Shown: piece after piece, positions 11,501 through 20,761 of the stretch
Layout of the letters: each line of letters begins with the position of its first letter
How positions within the stretch are numbered: position 1 is the stretch's first letter
Source of the DNA: Pseudocercospora fijiensis CIRAD86
Taxonomy: Eukaryota; Ascomycota; Dothideomycetes; Mycosphaerellales; Mycosphaerellaceae
Length of the DNA stretch: 64,000 bases
Direction of reading: 5' to 3'
Assembly (NCBI RefSeq): GCF_000340215.1
Contig: NW_006921534.1
Location: 3,409,041 to 3,473,040 of the forward strand
Notes under the pieces: model-generated
Databases searched by the model: none
Told to the model about the DNA's origin: nothing
The model's input: only the letters and a program-made list of their open reading frames with translations
Position numbers and translations under genes: made by a program

Positions 11501-13089
11501 TCGTCGTCTGAATCATCACTCAAGTCATCGCCAGTCATTTCGTTACTCCATGCCGTGGGGTCATCCCGTACGCGACGTCTACTCCGACGCAGAGTTCTCA
11601 GTCGCCGCCGTTTCTCCTTCTGAAGCCGTTTCTTGGCCTCATCCAGCACGGCTCTATCCTCGGCTGCTTTTCGCTCGTCTTGACGGCCGCTCTTCTCTCT
11701 ATTGTACCTGCGTGCCTCGACCATGGCTATCTCCTTGGGAGCCTTAGCTCGCCAGATGATTTCGCCCATCTCCACCCACTCCAGCACGATGTACACCTTC
11801 TTTCGCGACGGGTCGTCGATGACTTCGAGAAGTGCCACCACGTTGGGGTGACGAGCCTTCTTGAGAATGGCGACTTCCTTCTTGACTTTATCTTCGGTCG
11901 TGCCCAGTCTACCGAGTTTACGTCGCTTGGAGAAGCGCTCAACAATCTTGATGGCAACATAGTTGTCCCTGTGATACAAGTCGCGACCAAGCTTGACCTT
12001 TCCGTGCGTGCCTCTGCCAAGCTCGTCCACGATCTCGTAGTTGTTGATCACCTTGCGACCAGAAACCGGATCGATGTCGACATCGGCAGTGTGGGTTTCC
12101 TTGGGAGCGTGGGTATGCGTGAAGTGCAGGAAGGGACTAGCGTACGTGCCCGACGCATCTGACTCTGTTTCCAAGGGCACAGCCGACGCTGGGCCGTGTG
12201 GACTAAACAAACCGGCGGTGCTCGGCGTGACAGCCGGCGAGTTGTGCGAGGTCTGAGTGCCGCGGTGAGGTCGTGCGTAGTGCGAGGCTATTGCAGAGGA
12301 GAAAGTATTGACATGGGGACCACGCATGTACGTGGGAACGTAGGAGGCCGGATACTGCTGTTTGTGCAGCTCCGCGAGTGCCTGGCTGGGGAAAGTGAGC
12401 TGTGTCGTCAGAGCCGGGCGCGAGGGGGAGGGCGCGGGGCGCACAGTAGCCGAGCTTTCGGTGCTCTCGATGCTGAGACTCGAGATGGCCGTCTGCGCTG
12501 CTGGGCGTGGCGAGGATAGTGGTAGCAATGACGATGACGGGGGTTTGGCTGCAGTTTCGCTGTGCGCACGCGGACCCGACTCGACATCGCTCCCGGAAAG
12601 ACTGGCTGCAGGCGAAGGGTTCGATCGAGTGCGTGGCAGCGATGACGGTGGCAGTGGCAGCGACAGTGGTTGCGCTTGCGGGTTGTCCTGGCTGTGCTGG
12701 CTCTGGCTCTGGCTTTGGTCGAGCCGTGCTGTCTCGATGGTGCATTCTGCGGATGCGGGGTGTAGCGTAAAGTAGTCCGGGTTCGAAGCTGCCTCTGCCT
12801 CTGCTTGTGCCTCTGCTTGCGCCTCTACCAGCGCTCCCTCTACCTCAGCTTGTGCCGTTGCCTCGACAGCACTGCGGGGCGTGACCGTGATCACATTCGA
12901 GCTGGGCGGCATCTCCGACTTGGATGTGTATTCGACATTCTGGCCACTGCTCTCCTGCGACCGCGATTCCTGCCCATCGTCGTTGTGCTCTTCCGTTGAC
13001 ATTGCGGCCTGTCTCTGTGCCTGACGGCGGACGCCCCACCCCGCCCCGCCGTCCCAACCAACGTCTGTGCTCCCTCTCCAAGCTGCCAC
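8593..13089 (-). CDS. Large Ser/Thr kinase, CaMKK/ELM family (Sak1/Ssp1-like)
   Basis: A single open frame of up to 1498 aa. The kinase domain spans about residues 350-902: glycine loop GRGTHGKVKLG (358-368), catalytic Lys381 in VAIKI, HRDIKPPN (704-711), DFG (724-726), and VGTPAFYAPE (761-770). This DFG-to-APE layout matches fungal upstream kinases of Snf1/AMPK and stress MAPK pathways (yeast Sak1/Tos3/Elm1, fission yeast Ssp1). The likely role is activating Snf1-type kinases or polarity signalling, in the cytoplasm. Between the hinge (VLEWVEMGE, about 435-443) and helix E there is a low-complexity insert of about 230 residues, basic then acidic. The 350-residue N-terminus and 590-residue C-terminus are Ser/Pro-rich and probably disordered. 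The first Met is at 13089; a second at 13002 (MSTEEHNDDG) may be the true start. The subfamily is inferred; kinase identity is certain. Confidence 0.9.
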   Translation of the reverse strand: MAAWRGSTDVGWDGGAGWGVRRQAQRQAAMSTEEHNDDGQESRSQESSGQNVEYTSKSEMPPSSNVITVTPRSAVEATAQAEVEGALVEAQAEAQAEAEAASNPDYFTLHPASAECTIETARLDQSQSQSQHSQDNPQAQPLSLPLPPSSLPRTRSNPSPAASLSGSDVESGPRAHSETAAKPPSSSLLPLSSPRPAAQTAISSLSIESTESSATVRPAPSPSRPALTTQLTFPSQALAELHKQQYPASYVPTYMRGPHVNTFSSAIASHYARPHRGTQTSHNSPAVTPSTAGLFSPHGPASAVPLETESDASGTYASPFLHFTHTHAPKETHTADVDIDPVSGRKVINNYEIVDELGRGTHGKVKLGRDLYHRDNYVAIKIVERFSKRRKLGRLGTTEDKVKKEVAILKKARHPNVVALLEVIDDPSRKKVYIVLEWVEMGEIIWRAKAPKEIAMVEARRYNREKSGRQDERKAAEDRAVLDEAKKRLQKEKRRRLRTLRRSRRRVRDDPTAWSNEMTGDDLSDDSDDDDSLSRISSMSFAGDMDNNAAPSQQQWLDAGLGRRPSRTPTPLQPALDTAIAHPSRFLRLTAEPEPLSPITTDPTPISAALASSVDHLTGLEGTMYGAYEPVYGASSRVASLPSSLRGSQHGSTEGLSALADEVLDSELDSDLEFVPVMTIEQIRVAFRDTLLGLQYLHYQGIIHRDIKPPNLLSTAQGRVKISDFGVSYLGRPVGEGEHGEDVSEAEAHDQDEAKELAKTVGTPAFYAPELCSTDPADEPLPVTKAIDVWALGITLFCMLFARTPFVDDQYVVMRQIADDEVYIPQQRLQPTEPDEPKSQSSSRASSQARNTFSTPASKRNPLDFAYENLGDELHDLLSRLLIKDPRDRITLEEVRHHPWVLADLPDQHAWLEETDPTRQAEKKIEISKDEINAAVVPLNLMERVKSVVKGVSTKLGLGTKRERSQSSASLPKDGSPGPSAHSSSSTISSDARRMSIRAEQIVSALQSSHDQHPLSKSVAASPDSDKASRRVARLNGHSDAGHRLSRVTSRPTPHRAMTLNSATESMRTVTPSDFTRAESPPKSPGLPGTPQALATLSGSALGGLLGGAARMVSRVRESSRQRSRQRRGPTSETSSVHSSDHHAEATLAVSDATAAGHVHQPETLRGEFTPNSSVHNSPVNSRPQSITSDHQHLHPSPVECGLLSRMSSTSSIASRGRRERYRDYSDRASSRSRRAHGAHESTAEEWQRADEERIRKLIREHKEETERVNSARSSPYFGHSPDLFSAKKCPTSPDDELVKRQDSQTPSVADMSNPGTPDESVSPMHHTGQLPPALVSSSSDLGSAVSMSISNPSIQSVISEASSVSRHGDQHDGKGQPSSDDTLPAAPHQYLHEDNIHGYSPDQEEDAAVNSDCDEEFDSSSDSDCGLLMSRRKSAAKQGGHGGSAPLGVQKKARRGTGVSTRSKKSSRSGSNNTMKKIRTRESSDEQSRRSLDISEE

Positions 13090-13577
13090 AGCCAGTGGAG
13101 AGTTGTTTTCACGGCAGACGCAAAATCGCCTGCCTCGAGCAGCTGGCCAAACACACGCCTACCCGCACTGGCTTCTGCTGGACATTGAATTGCAAGTTCG
13201 GATGGTCAAGAATCGAAGGCACGCCGTCGTTCGGTCGGTGTCATGGTAGACGCCAAGCGCAGCACTCAAACGGTTGAGAATGGCCGTCGTCTCACAGAAT
13301 GCGATGGGGGTGGCGCTGTGTGACGGCGATGGACGCGCCGCACCTTTCGAAAAGCAATTGAAAGGAAGGGCTAGTATACAGGAAGTGTGGTGAGAATGAT
13401 GGAAGATGGGCTGGGCAGCGATAGCACCGTGAAGATTGAAGTTGAGAGTGCGCATACTCGAGTGAAACTCCACTTTGGCTCGAGCGTGCCGCTCTGTGAT
13501 TGGTGAGATTGAGAAAAGCCTTCCGAGCCCGCTTCTGCGATGCTGGGGCTGGGGCGGATAGCAGCCCTCGAGACTAA
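13090..13577. other. Intergenic: kinase upstream region
   Basis: Normal-composition DNA between the kinase start and the left inverted repeat of the small mobile element. It presumably carries the kinase promoter and 5' UTR. No supported gene or clear element was seen. Confidence 0.5.
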
Positions 13578-13617
13578 ACCGAGCCCCAGCTACCCGCCCG
13601 AGCCCTAGCATAACCCG
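13578..13617 (+). repeat. Left terminal inverted repeat (40 bp)
   Basis: Begins ACCGAGCCCCAGCTACCCGC. Its reverse complement reappears at 14404-14443 with one mismatch. Confidence 0.9.
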
Positions 13618-14403
13618 AGATTACGAGACCGCCTATTCTATACAAAATCGCGTATAGAAGCGGATAATCGCGTCGCTATAGCCCCTCCGACCGAAGCTAA
13701 GGAGGCTTAGCGCTAAGTATATAGCCGACCTTTACCTATAAGTACGCCGAGATCTACGCTAGGTAAACGTAGATACTTTCGATCTTTTATCGCTATATAG
13801 TACTAGTAAACGGACGCGCTAGTATAGCGTTTTAATATTAGCTTATTACTTTACTCGCTTTTATTCTATCTATAGACGTTAGTTCTTATATACTTATAGA
13901 TCTTTAATCTCTTAGCGAATCGATAGTTAGGAAGCGATATACGTTCTCGAGATACGTTTAGATAGTTTAGTAAGTAACTATAACCTCGAATATATATTTC
14001 CTATAACTTAATAACTACTACCGCTATTTCTACCTCTTTCTACGACTTAAGAACTATCCCTAATAGCGCGCCTTCTACTAGTACTATTTCTACCGCTATT
14101 TCTACCTTTTCCTATAACTTAATAACTACTACCGCCGCCGCGCTATTACTATTACTAGTAATAACTTTATTAGGAAACTTGTCGTATAATAGGGATTTAG
14201 CTATTTTCGGTACTTACTAAGCAATCTACTATAAAAGGGAGAAGAAATACGAACTTTAGATCTATAGTAGAATTCGAGGTATAACTTCCTAGATAATACG
14301 CGACGCGCCTACTAATAATACTAGCTAGGAATAGAAACAGCCTATGTTAGGCGGAAAGAGCACGTAATTTAATACAGAGGCGATTCTACAATAGTGCTAG
14401 CAC

Positions 14404-14443
14404 CGGGTTATACTAGGGCTCGGGCGGGTAGCTGGGGCTCGGT
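14404..14443 (-). repeat. Right terminal inverted repeat (40 bp)
   Basis: Reverse complement of 13578-13617. The single mismatch is a CpA (left) to TpA (right) change, the transition RIP makes. Confidence 0.9.
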
Positions 14444-16533
14444 ATGGTCTGAGAAGATGCAGTGGTCAACCAGACGCCTCGGAGCCAACCCATGTGCTGC
14501 ACGCCCGTCAAACCCGTGCAGGCCATATTCGAAATGCCTTGAGCAGTCAACCGTCAACGCCGGCATCCACGTTGGGCGACGATGCGATGCTGGTCGCTCT
14601 CCCGCCTGCGCAATGCGCATCTGCGTCAAATCGCAGTATCGCACCCGCGACGACCCTATCATCGTACACGCTATCGAAAAGGCGACAGGCAACTGAAGAC
14701 GAAAAGGCCCGAGCGCCTGCATATCGCCATGCCATGTCATTCTAATGTTGGCCACCTTGAATTTTGGCAATCTCTCCTCCCGCCCGCGGCCTTCCCAGCA
14801 GAAACAAGAGAGACCAGGACCGATGCTATTTTCCTCAACCCTTCATCAAAGGATCTGCCCTGCTAGGTCCCTCTGATCACTTCCCAATCCTCATCACTCT
14901 GCAGCGCTCGTCAACAGAATGAAGAAGCACAAGCGAAAGCAATTTGCGCTCTTCTGTGACTTACATCAGAACATCGTCACGCTGACCAGCATCCAGCAAC
15001 TTTCGTCCTTCAAGCTTGGACCAACTTCTCATTGTAATAATAATCAAAGGTATAGAGTACATGCAGGCCAGCTGAGCTTCGCCCCATCTCAACCACCTGT
15101 ATGGCTGATGCCGGGTGCACAGCGCAAACGCTACTCTGCGCCTATCAACTCACTAATCGGACGCCACTTGCCACCTTCCAGCGACGAGTGCTCAGTGCTA
15201 ATCATTAACACCACAGACCTCATCGCTTCCATGTTTCGGAGGAGTATCCAAAGCAATGTGCAGGCAGTCATTCACTTGCTCCTTGCTTACCTCATCATGA
15301 TGTGTTTGAAGCGCTGGCCAACAACAGATGCGGTCGACATCAACGCAATCTCAAACTCCCCGCAGATTCGTCTTGAATAATGTTCGCAAGAGCAGATACC
15401 ACACCTCCTAAACATCTGCCCACCTGCTCCGTATGATCTGCCCTTGCACACGCAGGTTCGGAGACGCCATCCCTCCGTAATAACCACGTAATAACTATGG
15501 CTGCATACATGGATCTGGAAAGAGCATAGCGTCGTCCACATTCAGGTTCTCCATCCTTCACGAACCTGCGGGGAAAGCACACACATCTCTCATGTACCTC
15601 ATGTCGCTCACAGTCGCGCCTTTCCTTGATTGTAAAAACCTGCATATCATATGTCTTCGCTTGGCGCGGTTGATGCCGTACACAAGCGGCTCGAGTTCAA
15701 GGGGTTGCTTGCGAGATTGCGAACATGTCTGGCAGCGCTATCTTTCTTGTTTCGAAAATAATATGGCCAGTAGCCTGCATTGATTTCGTTGCTGACGAAA
15801 GCACACTAATGCTACTACTGTACCGATGACCTTTCCGCGGAGTTGGCTCCCTCATCAGTGTCATACTGTAGAGGGAAGCTGAGGTGAAACCTCGACGATT
15901 GACTTACTAACCAGCCTTCTAAGACATTTCTCCTCTTTCCGATGTCCGAAGCGTGCGAGATGTGTTCGTATGCGCATCATCACAACGCTCCGCTGATGAC
16001 AACGCCACAAGCGGAGAGTAAACTTAATAAGTCTGGGGATCGCATTGCATCGTGCGTTGCCTGCCTCGTGCGTGCATGGTCTGTCAAAAAGAAATGCTGC
16101 GCAACTCTGAGTCCCTGCCATCTTCTTCTTGTCCATCCAATGCATACATGCACTCACGGTAGCCTGGTATCGAGAATCTGGGGAAATATTGCGCGTGGGT
16201 CGCTGTTCATCAGTCAAGAAAATTATCCGTGTGTCGCATTGCAAAGCGGCGGTTCACGCTGACGCTTCATCATGCGATGATCGCACGCATTTCGCTAAGC
16301 AGCAGCCGCGACTACCGCGAGGAAAATAATTTCACGGCTTCTTTTGGACCCCTCCGCTCGACGACCCTTAGCCCTTCTTGACCCGGGCCCGGTCATGTTC
16401 GAGAACGGTCGCGCTCCTGCACGTCGCTCAGTTCGGCGAGTTAACCTGGATTCTTTCAGAGTAGAAACGTGCGACCATCACGTGCACAAGGGTGGATCTC
16501 CTGCTGGCCTTGCTGACCACCCAACCGTCCCAC
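14444..16533. other. Long intergenic region, no supported gene
   Basis: About 2.1 kb of normal-composition DNA with only short overlapping frames (the longest about 150 codons, 14919-15380) that show no domain, no convincing splice partners and no family resemblance. The right end is the 3' flank of the Cwf18 gene. A non-coding transcript or lineage-specific gene cannot be excluded. Confidence 0.45.
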
Positions 16534-17214
16534 TCAGCTTCCATCAAGAAGTGCCTCTTCCTCCTCACGTTCCCGTCTCGCGTCCTCTTCGTCCTCGCGT
16601 TCCCTGACATTTGTTGCTTCGACAAGAGTTGTGCCTTCGATACCCATGGCTTCAACATCTCCACTTTGTGACGATGACTGCTGACCACCATTTGTGCTCC
16701 CGTGAGCGGCCTGCGCCGCTCGGGCTTGCGCAGCTTTTTGTTGACCTGAAATTCGCTCTCTGACCAGCCGCGCAATAGCGTTGTCAGTGCGGACATTCAA
16801 GACGGCGAGTTTGCGATCTAGATCTCTTTTGAGATCCCAGTTCGGCTTCTTGGGCTGGATTTTGAAGAGGTCGAGAGGTTGGTTGGCTTTTTCTTCCTCC
16901 TCTGCTTGTCGCTTGGTCTCTGCGGCGAGGGCTGCGGCTTTCTTTTCGAGTGTTTCTTTCCCTTCGTCTGGTGCTGTTTCAAAGCCTAGTTTGGCTCCTC
17001 GCGTTTCTGCGTCATAGTTTCTTCCTGAGAGATATTTGGAGGTCACGTCTGAGCCCTCAAGTGTAGAGTCCTGCCGTGGTGACTTGGGTGTTGGTGCTGC
17101 TTCATCTTGCTGGTCTTCGGTTGTGTCTGGCTGCTTGCGTTTGAGCGATTTGAGCTGCGCCAGACGGGCTTTTCTGTCCTGCGCGGCTGAGCTGAGAGCC
17201 TGTATTGAAGCCAT
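16534..17214 (-). CDS. cwf18: Cwf18-type pre-mRNA splicing factor (CCDC12 homologue)
   Basis: Predicted component of the spliceosomal Cdc5/NineTeen-associated complexes, in the nucleus (family knowledge from fission yeast Cwf18 and human CCDC12). 226 aa, single exon. The N-terminus (residues 8-26) is a basic helix with AAQDRKARLAQLKSLKRKQ, as in the family. The diagnostic block at about residues 113-156 reads PLDLFKIQPKKPNWDLKRDL followed by a helix ending IARLVRERI. A low-complexity Gln/Ser/Ala stretch and an acidic Glu/Arg tail follow. The start codon is 82 bp from the start of the divergent PPR gene, so the two share a promoter region. Length is slightly above the usual 150-200 aa because of the tail. 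Confidence 0.9.
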   Translation of the reverse strand: MASIQALSSAAQDRKARLAQLKSLKRKQPDTTEDQQDEAAPTPKSPRQDSTLEGSDVTSKYLSGRNYDAETRGAKLGFETAPDEGKETLEKKAAALAAETKRQAEEEEKANQPLDLFKIQPKKPNWDLKRDLDRKLAVLNVRTDNAIARLVRERISGQQKAAQARAAQAAHGSTNGGQQSSSQSGDVEAMGIEGTTLVEATNVREREDEEDARREREEEEALLDGS

Positions 17215-17296
17215 TTTTGGTCACGATCTCTCGGTCTTTTCTGGCGAGTAGATCAATCAGCGGTGAAGTTTCGCAAAAGTTCTTGGTCTTGCAGAA
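17215..17296. promoter_or_regulatory. Shared divergent promoter, cwf18 / PPR gene
   Basis: Only 82 bp separate the two start codons, which face away from each other. Both core promoters and 5' UTRs must lie here or overlap the coding starts, so co-regulation is plausible. No specific factor site was identified. Confidence 0.55.
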
Positions 17297-20083
17297 ATGG
17301 GAAAGCCAGTGAGCATGACTCGCGTTGAACTGGCTTGCTTGCGCTTGCGGTTGCGGAGCTCACTCCTTGCACTCCCGAGAAAAGCTTCGTATACTGTATG
17401 CGCAGCACACGCGCCTGTTCACCCTCAATGCCCGCCTATGCCATCATGCCAGTCTGCACTCCGGACGCTTCTCCGTAAATGGTCCTCACAGCCTCCTGCC
17501 AACTACACACAATGGCACCTACGACAGCAACATCTTGCCCGCAGCTACGGGACCCGCAGAGATGAGATCAAGAGCGGTCGGAAGGCAGGTCTTTCCAGCC
17601 TTGACGCAGACTCTTCTTACTTAGACCTGATACTGGGGCCAAGAGAAAATGGTGCGGCACAACATGTCAATCAGCATGCTCAAAACCGGTGGGACCAGGG
17701 AGTCGAAGAAGCAGAGGATGATACGCATGGAGACTCGTCTGAGCCTGCGTCTACAGGGAGAAGGCGGAGGAAAGCAAGAGCTTCCACGTCGTCTAGGCTA
17801 TATGGGCGTGGTTATGACATTTCCGATCGTGCTATCCACCAAGAGAACGACCATACTTTCAGACCAGAGCTACCAAGAACCGGCGATGCAGCACGACCTA
17901 ATCTTCTCCAGCAACAGAGAACACTACAGAGTGATGTTGAGCCTCCGATCAAGTCTGAGCAATTTGCCAAATCAGGCCCTGAGGTCCGACGAGGCGTGCC
18001 TCGAAAAGGCCCAGTGCAGATGAAGTCTGTCTGGGGACGACATCCCGCGTACAAGAGAGTTATAAAACGTCCCGCGACCAAGAGAGTTGGAAAACCCCTG
18101 GAATTGAGAGTCGCTGCTCGTCGGCGTGAAGAGTACCATCGTGAGGTTTTGCGGCTCATTAATCATGTCAAGAACTCGTGCGCGACGAACGACGCCGGGA
18201 CGCTACAACCACCAACTGTCGCCCCGCAAGCCATCGTCGAGCTAGACACAGTTTTGGAAGAACTTGAAAAGCTCGAAGAGGTCACTGTAGGCTGCTTGCG
18301 CCAGTCAATCAGCCTGAGTCTATGGCCACATGCTCTGCTTTGGCTCTTGCACCACGATCCTGATCGGTCCTTAGACTTTCTGGTGGCGACGTTCGGGCAG
18401 GTCTACCAGCACAACTTTTGCATTCAGGGTTCTTTGAAGTACTTGGCATTGCTTTACTCGTCCCGGGGCGATACGTCCGCTATCGAAAAGCTAGTGGAGG
18501 TAGCATTTGCTCTTACAGATGCTTGGTCTAACGTCCGCTATATGCATGGCAAATGGGATGGACGATGGTATGTTCCCATCATTCCTTTCTGTAGCAAGGA
18601 ATCCAGGATCCGATTCTTCAAGTACATGAAAACCTCGGACAAGGTTAATAGAACACACTGGCCTACTTGGTTTCACTTCGTCAACGCTTTCGTCAAGGAC
18701 AGTCAGTTTGATCTCGCTCTGAGCGCTATTCTGGAGGCGAGAGCCGCTGGAGCGCCGTTGGATTCCTACGCATTCCAAAGCTGCTGTGCGACCTTGCTTC
18801 GCAAATCCATTCGGCATACTGGAGGTCTACGAGCATGCATTGGCATAGTCGACAATCTGCTCAGTATTGGCTTACCCCTCAACAATCAGCTCGCCAATAT
18901 CATCATGCTGAATGCGGTCGAGGCAGGTGATCTCAAGACTGCTTTCTCCATTTATCACTCACTTGTCGACCATGGTTTGCAAGCCGATGCATACACCTAT
19001 GCTATCCTTCTGAAGGCCTGCAAAGTCACCATAGACGACGCTGAGATCCTGAATGCAACCATCCGTGACGCCCTTTCACACATAGACATCCACAAGGAGG
19101 TAGTACTGTCGACCGAGATTCTTCATTGCTTGGCGTTGCACCATACAAAACACAATTCCGAGCGTGCTTTTGAGATTGTTGCCGACGCCTACGCTCAACT
19201 CTTTGACCTCGGACCGCTTCGAGATGTCGGACTGATGCCTTCCAAGCTTTCGCAAATTGGAGATTCATCAGAAGCTCGTCCTTTGCCCTCCTATTATACC
19301 ATGTACATCATGATAGCCACCTACTTGGAAGCATTCTTCCAGGGCAGGGACCCAGATGTTCGCAGCGCCTTTGCGCTCTACCAGCGGTTCAAATCTGCTG
19401 TCGAGGCCGGCACAGAGCCATTCGCGTCCATGGCGCAGTACGACTACACCTTCAATGCTTTCCTCTGCACCTTTATCAAATCAAAGCGGGGCCTCCTATA
19501 CGCTGCCGAAATCGTGAAGGATATGCAAGGCAAGAACCGACCCAAGGACGCAAGGCATCCATTCTGCCAACCTACAGTCTACACCTGGTCAATCTTCGTC
19601 GACGGCTTCACCCGGCACGGTCAAATGCAACTCGCAGAACAAGTGCTCACCTATATGCGAACAAAAGGTATTCAACCCAATAGTGAGACCTACAACACTC
19701 TCCTCGGGGGCTACGCTGTTCTACACGACTCACAAAGCATGATCGATGTCCTCGGACGCATGGAAAGTGACGGAAACACCTGGAACGAATGGACTGTCAA
19801 AAACATAAGCAAGCTGAAAGACCGATCGGCTTTCAATGCGGAGTTGCAGAAGCAGAGACAAGCTCAAGCTTTGGATTTTACGGCTGACTTGAGAGACGGG
19901 TTGGAGCAAAGATTGTCTCGAGCGGAGATGGGGGAAGTGCGTGCGCGGTATTTGATTGATGAGAGCGAAGATGAAAGGGTTTCGAGGGATTACTTTCAGG
20001 ACAGTGACGGTGGTCAAAACCATTCTGCTCCTCCTGCCGCTGATGTCCAGACGTCGACTGAGACGAGTTATGTACCCATGTGA
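17297..20083 (+). CDS. Pentatricopeptide repeat (PPR) protein, probably mitochondrial
   Basis: 928 aa, single exon. PPR proteins bind organellar RNA and control its processing or translation (family knowledge). The N-terminal 40 residues are rich in Arg/Leu/Ser and lack acidic residues after Glu11, fitting a mitochondrial targeting signal. A disordered charged segment follows (about 60-260). Helical repeats run from about 300 to 810. Clear PPR motifs are near 528-575 (LADNxx-like helix pairs, with GLQADAYTYAILLKAC) and 757-805 (VYTWSIFVDGFTRHGQM, then GIQPNSETYNTLLGGY). The C-terminal 100 residues are charged. It might correspond to a Pet309/Cya5-type translational activator, but I cannot assign the orthologue. 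An internal Met at residue 7 is an alternative start. Confidence 0.85.
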   Translation: MGKPVSMTRVELACLRLRLRSSLLALPRKASYTVCAAHAPVHPQCPPMPSCQSALRTLLRKWSSQPPANYTQWHLRQQHLARSYGTRRDEIKSGRKAGLSSLDADSSYLDLILGPRENGAAQHVNQHAQNRWDQGVEEAEDDTHGDSSEPASTGRRRRKARASTSSRLYGRGYDISDRAIHQENDHTFRPELPRTGDAARPNLLQQQRTLQSDVEPPIKSEQFAKSGPEVRRGVPRKGPVQMKSVWGRHPAYKRVIKRPATKRVGKPLELRVAARRREEYHREVLRLINHVKNSCATNDAGTLQPPTVAPQAIVELDTVLEELEKLEEVTVGCLRQSISLSLWPHALLWLLHHDPDRSLDFLVATFGQVYQHNFCIQGSLKYLALLYSSRGDTSAIEKLVEVAFALTDAWSNVRYMHGKWDGRWYVPIIPFCSKESRIRFFKYMKTSDKVNRTHWPTWFHFVNAFVKDSQFDLALSAILEARAAGAPLDSYAFQSCCATLLRKSIRHTGGLRACIGIVDNLLSIGLPLNNQLANIIMLNAVEAGDLKTAFSIYHSLVDHGLQADAYTYAILLKACKVTIDDAEILNATIRDALSHIDIHKEVVLSTEILHCLALHHTKHNSERAFEIVADAYAQLFDLGPLRDVGLMPSKLSQIGDSSEARPLPSYYTMYIMIATYLEAFFQGRDPDVRSAFALYQRFKSAVEAGTEPFASMAQYDYTFNAFLCTFIKSKRGLLYAAEIVKDMQGKNRPKDARHPFCQPTVYTWSIFVDGFTRHGQMQLAEQVLTYMRTKGIQPNSETYNTLLGGYAVLHDSQSMIDVLGRMESDGNTWNEWTVKNISKLKDRSAFNAELQKQRQAQALDFTADLRDGLEQRLSRAEMGEVRARYLIDESEDERVSRDYFQDSDGGQNHSAPPAADVQTSTETSYVPM

Positions 20084-20761
20084 ATTGCGCAATGAGATTC
20101 TACTCCTGCTCTAATGCTTTGATTCTCCCAGCTCATGAGGATGGCACCGTTTCACGATTGAGACCGACTTCGCTCACCTCAGTGCCACTCTGTATATGAT
20201 TGAGAGGCGCAATGGGCCGCACCTGCTCCACAACAGCCGGGCGTGGTTTGGTTCATGCATAGGAGCGTCGCGTAATCCAGGTTCAGGAAAGATGGGCCAT
20301 AAGTGACCGATGAAACGTGAAAAGGGAGATGAGAGGGCACAGTGCACACGAGAGCGACAGGCCATGCTTTCGGCCGATGATGTTGTGCAGTGTGGCAGTA
20401 TTAATTACTGTTCTCGCACGCTGTTCTGCTATGACAGGCGGCGATTCTGTTCATGCATGGATGGAAAAGCAGAGCTCTATCACAGAGCGTTCCTCCAGCG
20501 CCGACGCTAAATCCAATGAATGCCTCGCCGGGCAAGTTTTGTCAAAAAAGAAATTCATAGCGCCCATGCTCGCCAAGCCGCTTGCTCCAGCGCGCATTCG
20601 AATTCTCGTTCGAGAGCCCAGAGCCTCCTGTAGTGCAGTAGCCTGGTCTCAATCTGCAATATGCCTAACTCGCGTCTTAAAGAGCCCGAGTCTCCCTCTG
20701 GCGAGATTCCTAGATAACGAGCCTGAGCACGGCGTATCTCCCTGTCCGCTTCTGCTACGTC
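20084..20761. other. Intergenic between convergent genes
   Basis: 3' flanks of the PPR gene (plus) and the phosphatase gene (minus), which converge here. No supported gene or repeat was seen. Confidence 0.5.

Larger units (their letters stand above)
13578..14443. mobile_element. Small DNA element with 40-bp terminal inverted repeats (MITE-like)
   Basis: An 866-bp unit bounded by terminal inverted repeats at 13578-13617 and 14404-14443 that match at 39 of 40 positions. The interior is strongly RIPed (TpA-rich), while the DNA on both sides is ordinary. A partial internal duplication (CCTATAACTTAATAACTACT) occurs near 13999 and 14111. No transposase motif could be read, so it is most simply a non-autonomous DNA transposon. 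No convincing target-site duplication was found; TA on both sides is possible but not clean. The superfamily is undetermined. Confidence 0.75.

Noticed and set aside
12203..12745. Frames antisense or shifted within the kinase gene
   Set aside because: They overlap the long kinase frame and mirror its GC-rich Ser/Pro/Ala repeats; shadows of the real gene.
14919..15380. 153-codon frame starting MKKHKRKQF
   Set aside because: No domain, no neighbouring exon and low-complexity-free but unremarkable composition; overlapping frames of similar length exist on both strands.
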